Positions 28,201 through 43,200 of a DNA stretch of 64,000 nucleotides are shown here, piece by piece (positions within the stretch are counted from its first letter, which is position 1; each line of letters begins with the position of its first letter). This stretch comes from Bugula neritina (lineage: Eukaryota > Bryozoa > Gymnolaemata > Cheilostomatida > Bugulidae), in the NCBI GenBank assembly GCA_964035545.1, contig OZ037765.1, forward strand, positions 11,650,698-11,714,697. Reading direction: 5' to 3'. The notes below the pieces were generated by a model. That model saw only the letters and a program-made list of their open reading frames with translations, made no database searches and was not told the DNA's origin. Position numbers and translations under genes: made by a program.

Positions 28201-31200
28201 TCATTTTAGAACATGGTGAACTAGTGTTGCAGAAGCAATCCATTGCCAGCAGGTCTATGGTATTTTGTCAAACTTCAGCTACTAATCATTCTAACAAAAT
28301 GGATGCACCAGCTATGCTTATTCCAAATGACCACAGTGATGATAAGAAAACTCCTACAAATGGCACAGACTCTATAGAATTTGATTCATCTAGAAAAGGT
28401 ATGTCCCTCAACCCTTCCCGAAAGACTTTGTCAATCAGTCGTTAGACATTTACAAGAAATTTTAGAGTTTAAATTTACCACATGGCACATATACATTTTA
28501 TCCTGAGCTGTTCATTTCGACAGCTGTTTGCTGAACTGTAAGACCATGAACTAAAACTATTAGGGTACTCAACTTTGCCCCCTATTGGCCAGGAGTGCCA
28601 CAGCTCCCTCTAAAGGGATTGTAAGGTGATGGGGTTCATTGCCATTGATTTAACTTCCAGGGCTCCAGGACAATACACAACAGAACCTCAGCTTAAAATA
28701 TACTAATAGCTACAATACTAGAGTTATAGGGTGTAGTGACTTGGGTTACCTCACCATCAGTTATAGAGTGGCAAGTGGCCTAGTCAGTGCACCCCTTTTT
28801 GACTTTAGTAAGCTTGCCTTAGTTCACAGTCTTTTTACTTTGAACCTGTCTTTGCTAAATGCATTCGCTAGAGCAGGGGTGGGCAACTTCGGACCCCAGG
28901 GCCACCTGTGGCCCTTTGCCCATTTTTCAGTGGTTCTTTTAATGCTTAAGATAGGTAAAGACTGTTATATGCATTTTGATTAGCACAGTATAGGTTTGGT
29001 GACAGATTACTTTATTATAATAAAATTTTATATGGGTACAATAATGTGGCTCTTTGCTTTGGCTGACTTCTGAACTTGGCCCTCGTGCAAAAGAAGTTAC
29101 CCACCCCTGCCCTAGAGTCCTCACAGCATCCCTACCCCTTTCTCACATGCTAGAGCTAAGTCTTACTCCCTCCCAGTACTTGCTATTAACACTATTCTGA
29201 GATGGAAAATGACTCTGTTGAAGGCTAGTTTTAAAGAATTTAAAAAGCTTGACAGTTTTTAAGAATAAATTGTACTTTTATTGCAAAGTTGAACTAGTAA
29301 AAACACTCTTTGAGGATATGTTTAATGTGAACAAACAGAAAGAATGTGTTTTATTTTTATTGTTGACTATTTTTCTACAAATTATTAATAATCTGTGCAT
29401 GTTCCATTAGCTCACTTGTTTTGTAAATCCACTGTTCTATCATTACATTGGGAGTTATAATTATAGTTTTGCTTGTGGTTTTAGTGGAAGGCTAATGCTG
29501 AAAAAATTAGTACCTTCTGTCGTGTAGATTAGGGTGGAGCTGCCTGGAGTATATGCCATATTAAATACACTCTATACTAGCATAATTTACTCTATTATTA
29601 TGATAAAGCACTAAACTTGTAAATCAGATGAATGCTGAAGTAGCCTGGCAAAAAATATTAGTGATTTTTTTCCTCATCTTATTACTAGATTTAATTAAAA
29701 AAGAATATGTTTATAAACAAATGATCACAGAGCTTATGAATGTTTATATTATCACAGTTTAAAATCCCGAGGAGTTACGTCTACGTCTGCATATGCATGC
29801 TATGCAGTCTGCATTTGCTCTCAAATTATTCTTCACTACTGACGTCATGCATTCAGGTTGTGTCATTTTTCAAGCTTTGCCATTGTAAGACTAATAATTT
29901 GAAATATTAGTAAAATAAGGTATTTTGATCGTCACTTGAATGAACTATGGATAATGAAAATGTTTTAACTCATTTATGCTGGTAGTAGACAACTCTCTTC
30001 AATTAATTTCTCAATACAAATTATCTGAGTTGCAGTGACATGATTACAGTTGTCCTTCCTGAGTTGTTAATATATGTTTAAATAATTACACTAAACCGAA
30101 TGCAGCCATTGTCTTTGCTCTAGTATTAGCTACAGCCATGCTACCTGTTTTCTTGCCTTTTTATTTTCTCCTCAGCCTCTTCTTTTCTGATCTGTCACCA
30201 ATTAATTTAGACAGACTTAAAGTTTTGCTTAAGATTCTAATAGGTGTCTATACATCTTTATCGTATCGTAGAGTATCTTCAACAGTAAATACAGCTTTGA
30301 CACCGGACCGATTTTTCATACTTTTTGAAATGCTTGTCAGGTAATCTATGGTGTGAAACATACATTGCAATTGAGAATGGTAGACCAGGAGTTGTATGCT
30401 CTCATCTATGCATTATGACATCGGTTGAAAATCTTGCTATATTACTCACCAATAAACTATATACATCTACAAGTTTTGCTTTAAAAAGACACTGAATGTC
30501 TATGACCCTATTTACTTGTGAATAAGTTTAGACCAGAACTTTGTGGCACCATTATAATATTAAAAAATATAAGTTCATAACTACAGACATGCTTGTTGTT
30601 TTCATAGAATATTTGTAAAATAGATGGTTAGAGGTTTAGTCAATTAATAGATACCCGTGGGTTTAGCAATTTTTGTCATACTTTTTATTTCTAAAAGGGT
30701 TTATCAAAGTTGTTTATTGCAAGCCATTTTAGTAAAAGTACATTTAGTTGTTTAACTCACATAAACTGCTTTCAAAATTGATTGTGGTCATTACAAATGA
30801 CTGTTTTTGCCAGAGCAAACCCATGAAAAAAGTTAATGCAAAATTAGCTTCTGGCTTCTCTGTAAAACAGTTATTAATCAAGTGAGCTCTTGTTTCAAGT
30901 TAATGAAGTTATTGCTCAACCAAACCGTCTCTGCCTACGCCCAATAGCCTTCTTCCATCTAAATGGAGGCAACAAGTTAAAGCTGTGCCAAGTGAGACAA
31001 AGTGATAGTGAGGTGCAGCAACTATTTAAGCTCCTACATTGACTAACATAATTAGTAGAGCTCCTCTATAGTAAATATTTTCAAGTCACAAGTATTTCAG
31101 CAATCGATACCACTTTGCTGTCAACTACAGCCAGGCCAATGACAATAACAAATTGTCAATAACCATTACTGTATCCTCACTTACACACAGCTATGTGATG

Positions 31201-34200
31201 TGTACTAAACTTGTTTGCAAACATTCTTCTTGGCTATTCACTTAGCTATTAAATCCAATAAAGTGTTCAATGAATTGTAGGCTTAGACAAAAATCTTTTT
31301 CTCATGCTCATTGTGTGTCATTATTGTGCTGATGTCAACAATGAGAACAAAAGCTAGTCTATGTGAAGAGACTGTATTAATAGGCTCTCGGCACTAAGAT
31401 AACAGTGTGTGCACAATCACACTCCACTACTTCAACTATTTACACAATTACCTTCAACACTTTCAGCACCAAAGTTTGAGTCACATATCAAAGTGAATTT
31501 GAATATATTACCAATTGATTATACAAATATAAAGTGTTATAAGTGGGAGTGATGAGTCGTTCCTCTTGGACATCTCGATCACTATAACATGCAGTACTGG
31601 AAAAGTTTGTAGTTATTTAGCCTTCGTATGCCCTTAAAGGCTAAAAATAGGGACTTTTTCGCGATCGACCCTGGAGTTCTATTCATTGGTAAGTAAGAAC
31701 TTTCGATAATTTTCAACTCAACTTTTCGGAAGGAAGTGCATTCTTTTTTAACCGTTGAATAGCCTCCATGTGCTACGCTGCTAACCGTCTCCGAGTCGAT
31801 TGTATAAAATTGGAAAAGCTTGCTGTCCTAATGACATGTTATTATTGGTTCATTTTGATTTGCTTGGCTGATTCGCAGGTGTTTTTGTCTTAACATGGAG
31901 CTCATCATTTCATTGAATTAGTAAGTGAACGTGGTCATAATCCGCATAGTTGATTAACTTGAAGTTGATAGAGCTGTTGGTTGAACTTAAGTTAATAGTC
32001 ACCTTAAAGTTGATATTTTACGGCACTGGAATGGGTGGAAGGTCCGACATCAGCGATCATTGCTGAGGTAAATAAGCTCTAAATGTTACTTATAGTTATT
32101 ATGTAGCTAAATTGAGAAGATTGGAACCTTGTCCAAATGACAATCTAAGTAGTAACTGTAAGTGTAAGTCACTAAGTGTTAGTGTAAGTAGTAGATACTA
32201 TTACTATCAGTATTTTGCTATACCAAGACTAGTAAACTAGTATTAAATTTACGTAACAAAGTTCAAGTTGAAATGGTAGGCAACCAAAGTGAGTCTAGAT
32301 CAGTAGATGAGAAATGTACCAAGTCTTGTAGTTGTATACTATAGCTTTTAAAGTTGAACCATGCCCTAATGCTGTAATACTAATAATAATACCAATAGAC
32401 AGAGTGATATAGTGGTTAAACACGTTGAAGTTTCATGCCACAATACACTTGCAGCTTGAGCTTACATTTCAATTTTAAAGTTTTTATCCTGTGGTACAGT
32501 GTTAGGGGGAGGAGAACCAGTGACTGTGAGACTGTCATTTTGATTACATGACTATACTAATACACACTTTTAGGATTAGGATGCCTTGTAGAAGCTTCTT
32601 TTACCAATATTCACCGCCAGTCTGCTGTATTAGCTGAACTATTTAATTTTCACTTTTGTGGAGATAAATGTGGCTTTAATGATTAGTTTTTAATTTCAAT
32701 GTTAACTAAATATTTTGTTCTTAGTACTCTTTATAGTTGACTGCCATTTAAAAGGATCACAATAATGGTTGGAATGTTCACTAACATCCTTGGGTTTTGT
32801 TGTTTATTAGTGAAACCCCTTACATGGTTAAAATACCAGCTGCGATTTCCAACAGCGTATTTTGAGCAAGTTAAATATGTTAAATGGAAATTACAATAAA
32901 TGTTTAACTACTTCAAACTAACATTTAAAAGCCTAGGGTTTACCCGATTTTCTCTACCAGCATTTTTCAAGACTTTTCAAGTTGAGCAATGATGACCTAA
33001 GATTGACTTGATGAGTAATGGCTACCAAAGTCACTGAAGCAGTATCCAATTACATGACATGTTTATAAGACAAATTAATAATAGTTTGCTGCATGGGTTT
33101 GCCTACACAAGAGTTTATAATTTGCTAGAATCCTTTTTTTACCTCGCCAGAATTTGCCAGAATTTGCCATAGCTGACGGCTAAATATAGCCTGTGTTCTA
33201 AAGATGAACAGCTTGGTATTCATGTGGACTCTGCACCAAAATTAAGCTAACATGTAGTAAAGAACTTGGCTACTACTTTTAAATGACTTCAAATGTCAAG
33301 CAGAGACTGAAAAATCTTGTGCTTTCTACAGCAGAATAATCACCAAAAACTCATGGTGGCAATGAGTGTTGATCAGTTTTACTATTGAGTTTATTTATTT
33401 GAATAAAGAGCAGTATTTTGCCTTCTTGTCAAGGATATAGTTGACCATAGACTATTTATTCTCTGCTAGTTATTATATAACTGTAACTTCTTGGACTCAA
33501 CTTAGTCTAGATCTGTTGTTTTTTTTTCACAGCAGCTTCAGCCCTAGGCTCAGTAAACTAATATTCAAAGTTGTTTTTGATACGGGATAAGATTATGATA
33601 CAAGCGAGCCTGTTTTCCATCAGCTGAGATAACTTGGCACTTTACAAAGCTGCCTTGCATTACAAATTTCATTGTATTGTTGGCAATGAACAGCAGATGC
33701 TGTGCAGTATTTTTTTAGTGCCTTCGTAGATTGCAGTTTTCATTCATTGACTGCAGACTTCTCTTCGAGATTTATCGGCTGGCTTTTTGTTTATTTGTCA
33801 AGTGAAAATAAGACGGCCAGCCCCGGTGCATTGTTAAAGCCTGTAATTAGAAAATTTAGTTTTATTTGGCTTTGAATGCAGTTAGAGATCTTATTTTCAT
33901 TGCATTATAGACTTTATATACAAGCTTATGGTGCATAGCTTATCCCCATTCAGCAGCAACAATGATCCAGTGAATAAACCTAGTGTAATGGTTTGCTTGA
34001 GTAATATATTGGGAGACCTGCATTCTACTGACATTCAATCAATTGGGGTCAGGCTTGTAGGGTTACTTGTTCACTGCCGTCAGTAGCTGTCAAGATCTAT
34101 CTACTTTTACATTTACCAGTCAAGTGACACGAACTAAATATTCAGTTTAACTACCAACACATGGTCTATTCTGCCTGGTTGATAACTTATACTTTGATGA

Positions 34201-37200
34201 CAATGATAAATGTAAGTCTAAGTTATTCATTTGGACATAACTTATAGGTGATAATTTTATGATTTAGTAAGTAGATATTTCATAGGAATTTCGATGTGGT
34301 GGTGATGCTGTATGTTATTTCATTATTATGCATACATGTGAATATAGTAGAGGTAACTTCTGCATTGCTATGGGCGTGTTGAGCTGTGTTCTAATAGTGT
34401 TATACTTTCTGTATAAATTATACTAGGTGAGCTGTAAGAGTGCTGAAACTGCTGCTGGGCCGATAGTTGCCTTCTGAGGCCATACTACTGGTGGTTAACA
34501 TTTCACTGTTAAAAGGTCACTAGAAGCCACATTAAGTCACCATCAATGTTTATACTTGCTAAGGCAATGTTATGGTGTTATCACAACCTTACATTAGTGA
34601 CTCTCTAATAACACACAGCCAGCAAGTCAGTCGATTTGCACTCGGCTAGGCAGACATGCTCATTAACAACGCCCTACCTATGTTTTATAAACCTCACTAA
34701 GCTGCATTTCAGCCTACAACTTCTTTTCTGCACCAGTAAGCAAAATTGAAAAGCTTATCAAATCATAATAATCTCCACTTCTGACATTCCTGTCATTTTA
34801 ATGTCTATTTCATGTTTTTGTGGTTTACCAGTAAATAGTCAATAACTATTAGATTCAGTTCTTTCACTGCTACTTTACCAATTTATACTAATGTGATGTT
34901 TATTGTAGCAGTCAGATCTCATAGCTGTGGTAACATTCAAAAAGAACTTTCTCTACCTCCAACCTCTCTAAGATTGGAGGCCGGTGCTGTAGAACACACC
35001 AGTGCATCACCCACTCTCACCCCACCACTTGCATCTGCCGATACCCCACTGCATCACACATCTCCCAAACTCAATAACCACTTCCCTAAGAAGTTACATA
35101 CTCATTCTTCATCTGCCTTGACTGGCTCAAAGCTAGTTGATGGAGCTTTCAGCAGCAATACGTTGCAGCGCGTGATAGCAGGTGACATAGCTGAGCCCAG
35201 GGCGCCAGTTGCCACAGCAGAAGCAGATTCACCAGACTTGGAACAAGTGGATCTTGTGGAGGCGTCCTCAACTTACAGCTCCGACTCTTTTGATGAGGCT
35301 AAAAAGCCAAAACTTCAGCACTCACAGCCATCTACAAATAGTGACTCAACGGTTAGTTTATGGTTCTCTAGATGTGGATAACTTAGCAAAACATACCTTG
35401 CTAGATTACTAAAGCATTAGTTTATTAGCTGCAATTTAAATTTAAGTTGCTCACAATGCAATGTCAAGTGGGAGGTGGGTGTAGCATGCATTTTAGCTAC
35501 AGCCTAACTAATTTGTGAACTGGAGTTTTTCAATGGGCTGTGTTGGCATCTTTGAATTTCCACTATTAAACAGCCAAGGAATTCAGTACAATAGTTAAAA
35601 GTGTGAAGCTTTACAATGGTGATAGATTCTTATCTTTTATTAATGAACTTGGGGCAAGTGCTTTATCTAAGACACATAAATTACTTTTGTGTAATCAAGC
35701 AAATAATTTTTCAGGGCTGTGAGGTTAAAGGAAATGTGAAAAACAACAGTCAAGTAAAATTTTTGCCTGCATATAAAGATATAAGTGTTCAGAAAATGAT
35801 GGAAGACCAATCACCAAGAGCTGTGTGGCACCACAGTAGTAGAACTGTGCACAGATCACAGTCAACAAGGACTAGAAGTCCCCACACCCCTAGCCCCTAT
35901 TACTACAACAACACTGGTACAAACAGCAGGTTGATGGCAGGTGGCAGCAATACTATGAGCAGCAGCAATGTCCATGTTCCACACGGTAGAATATACACAC
36001 CTTCACCTCAACAATTTAGACCATTCAATACTCTTAGTCGAAGCCGTCCTAGCAATGGAAGTATTCGTGTCAATGATGGCACCCATCCCAGGATGCCCAT
36101 GAGGGCGATGCAGCCACAAACTTATCACGGCATCCCAGTGCACCTGCAGGCACATGCTCAGAGGCACACCTCCCCAACAAATTATGACAACAACTATGGG
36201 ACTGTGAGACGAAACCTGCTCAATTCTCAGTCACCCTCTCAGCCTATGAACTACCACCACAAGGCCCAGTCTCACGGCGATATGAGAGCTCACAGAGGGA
36301 GACTTTACAGTGACAATTCTTCTCCTTCCCACCAGCAGGTTGACAGGCACCCACAGGTGTCTACAAGTATTAGAAACTCTAATAGTGAGCCGGATATTGA
36401 ACAAGCCCAGCCAAAGCAGCGACAAATGGGCAGAGCTTATAGAAATAGGATGCATAATGCAGGGAACTATGCCATACCTTCCGGGACTTATGTTGCATCC
36501 AGCAGCATGACTAATATTCCCCAGTTTGCCCAGCTGATGCCTCCAACGCTGGCGTCACCCTCCAGATCAGACTCCTTTGGAACTGTTCAGAGACCACACG
36601 CGCTGTCACTGTCTCCGGACCTTCCCACAGACAGACATAAACACAACTCCCAGAACAGTGCTTACAGCTCACAGTTCAGCTCCTATGAAGATGTGTTCAA
36701 TGACTCATCTCTAACTCGTACTAGAGGGAGCACAACTCCAACTTCTCCTGTCGGCAGACAACCTTCCTATCTGACAGCCATGAACTCTCCATTAAAACAT
36801 CGTAAGATTACCAACAGTGTTTATACTTTCTATTCAATGAGGTTTTCTAGCCAGTTCTCAACCTTTAATTTCTTTCCTAATAATAATAGTAATAGCTTGC
36901 ACCTGGAATGCAACCTATTAACAATCTTACTGTTTTTATGATTTGGTTGTGCAATCCTTTTGGTAAAAAATTGTTCATCAAATTGGTGCTAGTTTAACAG
37001 AAAAACTTGCGTGGATTATTGCCCAAGAATTGCCTACTCAAAAAAGTGGACAACTTACCATATCTGTTTTGTGATGAGTAATGGTACATGAAATCATGCC
37101 GATCCTATTTACAAACCAACAACACCATGCTGTATTGCTCTTATATTGGTCAGCTCATTGGCAGCATTCTGATCAGATATTTGATGTGTAAAGCTACACT

Positions 37201-40200
37201 AACATTTTCAATGTTATCTTCGAATAGATCAACTATAATGCTTGCATTCCTCACTATGAGTAGTACAGTTCAACAGCTGAGTTTTAAAGCCTTACTGCTT
37301 ATGGTTATCATTATTTGTTTATTAACATTTTTATCTTCTAGGAGGCTTTCTAAGTCCCAGAGAGAAAAATGGTGACTTGAATTATGCTGACGGGCAAGTT
37401 GTGTTTAGAAACAAGCATGGTGACCTATCAGGTAAACACACTATCAGTTTGATTACAATTTTCTCAGTCATGATTATTAGTGGTTTTAACAACTTGTAAC
37501 TTTTAGAGAATAATAAGTCATACCTTTAGAGTATAATTAGGAGCACTTTTTATCCTTTATGATATTGTAGCCATGGTCTAGATTCTAGAATCTAGATTGA
37601 AAGTAATAATGTACTTTTAGGAATTGGAATGGTAAATAAAACTTGAAATTTTCCGGTGAAATTTATAATTAGTCATAAAGACTTTACTTGACGTTTTGTG
37701 GTAATTCTACCATAACAAAAATTCCTCGAAAAGAATTGCTTTTAATTTTCAAAACCAGACAAATGTGAAAACTCAAACTAATTATATTGGTTACAGCTTG
37801 GAAAATCAACTTTCATGACTTGTCAGGCTTATGGAAGCCATTTGCAACTTATTTCAGTGATTTAGGAGTTATCTCTCTCATTGTTGGTGTTTTTATTGCT
37901 AGAAGATGAGAATCAGAAGAAAATTTTAAGACGAACTTCATACCTAATGGCTACATCCAAGCCAGAATTCAATGTGGAGGACGGAACTAGAACAGCGTAA
38001 GCATACAGCTGCTGTCAGCAGTGAATATTGTCTTGAATGTGCAGATAGCTTATTGGGGCAACTTCTTGTTGACTGACTTTAAAAAAATTATAAAATGTAT
38101 CTCATTTTTTCAGTCAAAAGTCGAGAAAATTGAAACGGTTCTTTGGTGAAGGCAGCCCAGCTATAAAAGAGGCCCAAGAAAAAGCCATATATGGCCAGCC
38201 CGACTCTTTTACTCTTCCTGATCATTTGGATGTCCAGAAAACAGGCATCTTAGCTGTTAAGATAGTTAGTATTGAAGGCAAGAAGTCCCCCTCCAGGTCG
38301 TGGCGAGGCATGGGTGCTGTTCTGAGTAGAGATATGCTTTACCTGGTTAGAGACAAAAAAGAAAATGCTACTATGGTAAATATGTATTGGTGACATCATC
38401 TTGAATTTCCTGTGTTGATACATTGTTGATGGCTTATTCATATAAAAAATACCAATTCTATCCCACTAAACATAACTATTCTGGGGGTTGTTTGTCATTG
38501 TGTAACACATTCTGAGTATCTATAACATAACATACTCAATTAAACCTAATGATGCACCCAATCGATTTTAATGTGTTTCAACGTCTTTAGGAACATGAGT
38601 TGGTTTAATGTTTTTGGATGCTGTCATGTATTTTGGTAAAATTACTCTGATGATCTTGTTGAAATATACAAGTCAAAGGTTTAGATTAATATAACTGCTA
38701 TTAGAATTATTTGCTGTACAACTTGGCCTGTACTAATGAATTTGAAAATTACCCAGTTTCACATCATATACTCTCTCATCTAAACTGCCTGATAGTTTAT
38801 TCAATAGGTAACATTTGCTTAAAAAACAAGTTATCTATTTAATATAACCTTCTAATAAACTATGACTCATCAGTGTTATTCTATGCCTGGCAGCGCTATG
38901 AGGTCATGGAAAGTTCTATAAGTTAATGAGATATCATCAATCCTGTTCACATGATGTTTGTATGCTACAGTACTAAGCTGAGACACTGTTTATTAGAAGA
39001 AAATGTGTAATAGTTATTGCATTGAAGGTTAATGTTTTATTGTTGTGCAGCTCACTACACAGTCTGGATCTTTGAGCATCGATGAGAAGCCCATCAACAT
39101 CATAGCTTGCTTTGTGGCCATAGCACATTCATACACCAAAAAACGACATGTCTTCAAATTACGGACTTCGACTGCTTCTGAGTATCTCTTTCAAGCGGAA
39201 GATGATGATGACATGGTGGACTGGGTCAAGGCCATAGAGGCAAACCGGCACCCTGATAAAGAGGTAATTAGCTGAAGTCAAATGCTGATTATTCAGTGAA
39301 AGCATTCTAGTTATGGTAGCTTCAAATTACCTTCTGCTTGCTTAGTATTTCATTTTACCTGTTGCGTTGCTAATACTAGGATTCAAAATGCAAGACCAAG
39401 TTACTGCCTACCCATATAATTGGCTGTAATATGACATATTGTATTACTATGCTAGATGGAGAATCAACTATCTAACCAATAGCAAGGCCGAATGCAATCT
39501 GCAGAAAGTCCTAATAACCCAATTTTCAATAAGCTAAACAAAATCAGGACATTAATTATCTGTGCAAAATTATTAATAGTTCCATCTGGTATCTGCATGT
39601 ATACTGTGGGTCACCTATCAATCTTATCACCCTTATTGTTTCTATGGAGGTCAGCCTTTACCATAATTACTAAATGCAGAATACATTGTGCAAACAATAT
39701 GCAAAGTAGCTTTGCTTTTTCAATGTCTACTAACTGGATGCAAGCATTCAGCAATGAGTTAGTACTATTTTTCACCATCAGATTTGTAATGAATTGAAAT
39801 ATTAATTTTATATATTTGCAATTTAAATGAATAATCATTTCACTCTTTGCTGGGGAAATGTTCGCTTCCAGTGCATGTAATTTTTGGGCTAGACTTTACT
39901 GTTGTTTCACTTTTTTTTGCATGCAATCTACAGAGATCTTCTGGGATAAAGGTAGTATTGCTTACTCTGTTGTTTAGTGTTCATGGACATGTTGGCATTA
40001 CAATGACGTGCAATCCTGCATGCATAGCATTTAGTTAGTGATGATAGCTACCCTCTCTTCCTTTCACCCATGCCTACTACCTCTTTAATAAGTAGAGGAG
40101 CTTCTTGATTACACCTTTTCTGTTTAAATGAATTGCTATTCTGAATTGGGGTACTTTGGTATTTGTCTATAGCTTTTGTCATGGCAGCTGAAATGTACGA

Positions 40201-43200
40201 TGCTTGGCTAGTATTTCTTGTGCTCATTTTATATAATGTTGATTCCTGTTTTTGCTTATCCAACCCCTAGACTTTGCAACCTTTTGTAGTTTGGAATGAC
40301 CCTAAGGTAGACCAAGATTTCAGAGTGCTGTCTTTTGTAGTTGATTTAGAATTTTATGCGCATGATTGGTGGTGGGTGATATTTTCTGTAGCTACATTTG
40401 AGCGAAGGACAGGTGTTGAATAATTAATGTTTGACTTTTAGTCTGAGCAACTGAGCAGTGCAGATCTAGTAAAGAGAATTAATGATCAACAACAAAAACT
40501 CAACCAATCTAAAAAGAGGACTCTGGGTAGCCTGTCATTTAAATCCAAACAGCCACACTCTTCGCCCAAAACCAGTGGTAAGTATTCTGCGGATAGATAA
40601 TGCAAATCTGTGGATGTGCATTTATTTGTCTCCTTGTTACTTGCAAAAAAGATAATTCATTAGGACATAAATCAAATTGAACGTTTCTATTTTGGAAAAT
40701 ATTGCAAAAACTGAGTTATTTAGTTGTGCCTGTTGACCATCACATAGCCGTCACTTATTTAGACTCACTGAAAAAGGATGATAAGGACAAAAAGAAAAAG
40801 TTTGGACAAGGCAAGTTTTCACCAGGTGAATACAACTCTGAGCCAGCGTCTGGAGATTTCGGCATTCCCATTCACGAGTGTACTCCGTCTCATGAGAATG
40901 AGTTTATTCCCTTAGTAGTCGAGTTGTGCACCAAGGCTATAGAAGACAGAGGATTAGAATTTGTAGGCATATACAGAGTTCCTGGGAACAAGGCTGCTGT
41001 GGAGCTTCTCAAAAAGGAACTCAATCAGGTATTACACGTTAACAAATGTTTTTTATTTTTATACGCGTAATAAAGTTTACTTTATTGATTATTTTACATG
41101 AACGATAGGTATAAGAGGGGGTGAAATTGCACTGCACATCAATTGTTACCAGAGGTAGAGCAGTGGTAAATACTAAAAAGAAGGACAAAGACAAATTGCT
41201 TAGTGCTTATGTAAAATGAATAATTTACATACTGATTACTATTTTGTTTTGCTAACATTGAACTACAGTCTATTTGAAGATGTATAATCTTATAAATGAA
41301 TATAATATTCTAACTTAAAACACTGTGAGAAACGCCCATGTAGCTCTATAATAAAATAGTTTTTCTTGTTTCACCATTGACCTTAAATTGAACAATGATT
41401 TATTCATAGATAATAGTTTTATCACTTAAGCACATTCTACAGCTTAGTTATGTGCTGCAGAGACATTTTGGCAGTTGCCAAACTTTCAATATTTATTACT
41501 GTGAAATAAGATTCACATATAAATAATGAAAAGCCTTTAATCCAATTGAATTTATTAAATAAATTAAATTCTATGGAACGAATTTGGAAAATTTCACTCC
41601 TTACAATTTTTCTTCTTAAATAAATGCTCAAAATTTTTAGATAGTGCATCAATACTGGTTGATATTTGTTTTAGGGCATTATTGACCTAGAAAATGACAG
41701 ATGGAGAGACGTTAACGTTTTAAGCAGCTTATTGAAAACATTTTTCCGCCGACTTCCAGAGTCACTTGTAACTGCAAAAAAATACAAGGAATTTATAGAA
41801 ACCAACAAGCTGACGGATTCTAAAGCTCGGCTCTTTGCTTTGAAAAAACTTCTTGCCTCATTGCCTGAGTATAACTTTGAAACTCTGAAATATTTAGCTA
41901 TTCATTTAAGAAAAGTAGCTGAACATGGAGAATTAAACAAGGTAACATAGTCTAGTATATATTTAGTTATGCACACCATTGAAGATGGTGTCAGCTATCT
42001 TGCTATGTGGTTTTTGTCAGTATTTATAATCTTGTCATTCATCATAGTTAAATGCATGTTATGCAGTTTCTGGTTATACTTTTAAAGATGGACACAAGGA
42101 ATCTTGCCATAATATTTGGGCCAACAATAATCAGATCTGGGGATGCAAGTTCTGATGATGTCAGGGAATTGATAGCGGACATGTCCGACCAATGTAGAAT
42201 TATGGAGACTATGATCATATATCATGAATGGATATTTTCTGCTACTGACTCTGAACCTCCAGCTTTAGACGAAGCTGACATAACTGCCTCATGTGCTCCT
42301 ATCAGCGAAACAATAAACAACATGAGTGCTGATATCGCATTAATCACAAATGACAGTAAGCTAGTAATTCTAAATTGGTAATATGTATAAATACAGGATT
42401 AGAAAAAATAGAAGTTGATTAATTTACTGCTCTAATTCATCAATGTTGTGTTCTTTAATTGATCCTTATCTGGTTTAGTTTACATATACTTCCTAAAATC
42501 ATTAATTTGATTGTTATATTACAGAAAAGAAAAGTGGCTCTCAGCTGATGTCGGCCTTTTCCAATGCAGCCAACAGAAATATTAGCAAACCTTTAATGCC
42601 TTCTGATTCTGTTCTTCCAAACAAGCCAGAGCAGGATGATGAGCATGGATTTCGGAGCCAAACTCTTCAACAAGAGGCATGTTGTACTCATATGGTTATA
42701 ACTTGTACAGTTTTGAAGCTACCTACTTGAAAGGCTGACTTCTCATTATTTAGTATTGAATTACTTGTCTAATGATTTTCGTAGTTCTTCCAACATCTAA
42801 ATATGTTTAGAGCTTTAAAAACATTGAGGAAAAAATTGATTTTTTTCATGGAATGCAATTTTCCATGCCACCATCTACAAGATCATATCCAGATGCATTA
42901 TCTTTACAGTATATGTTTACCTAGCATATGCTCCTCCAATCACATACCTGAGCTCTTTCACTAGTCAGCTAAAATCACTCCGATGAGTGGCATGTAATTT
43001 ATTTTATAAAAGCTATAAAACAATGTATCGAACTATTGAATTTCAATAAATTTACAGCCATGGAAATGGTACCAAATACTTTAAAGTATATAAATTTTTG
43101 TTAATGGAGACACTGAATATATTTTTCACATTTTTAATATGTAACTTTATTCTATTTTCTAGGTTGCTGCTCGAAACCAGAAGCTTATGGAGGTAAGAGT

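Larger units (their letters stand above)
14024..28209 (+). other. Large first-phase intron of ARHGAP21/23 (14.2 kb)
   Basis: Bounded by TTAG|GTATGG and TCATTTTAG|AA, both in phase 1. I see no convincing coding exon inside. It holds AGT/ACT-rich degenerate repeats (about 19640-20760), a CATA microsatellite (23143-23160), a 162-bp foldback element (24785-24946) and a G14 run (24992-25005). The segment 22740-22870 is richer in CpG than its surroundings, but I cannot assign it a function. Confidence 0.6.
28399..34908 (+). other. Second long intron of ARHGAP21/23 (6.5 kb)
   Basis: Lies between AAAG|GTATGT and TATTGTAG|CA, phase 1. It holds a hAT-type MITE (28874-29109) and a GC-richer patch (31640-31900). 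I see no coding exon. AGT-rich low-complexity sequence recurs around 32150-32400. Confidence 0.6.

Noticed and set aside
28741-28983. 80-codon plus-strand ORF
   Set aside because: Runs into the hAT MITE and has no coding features.
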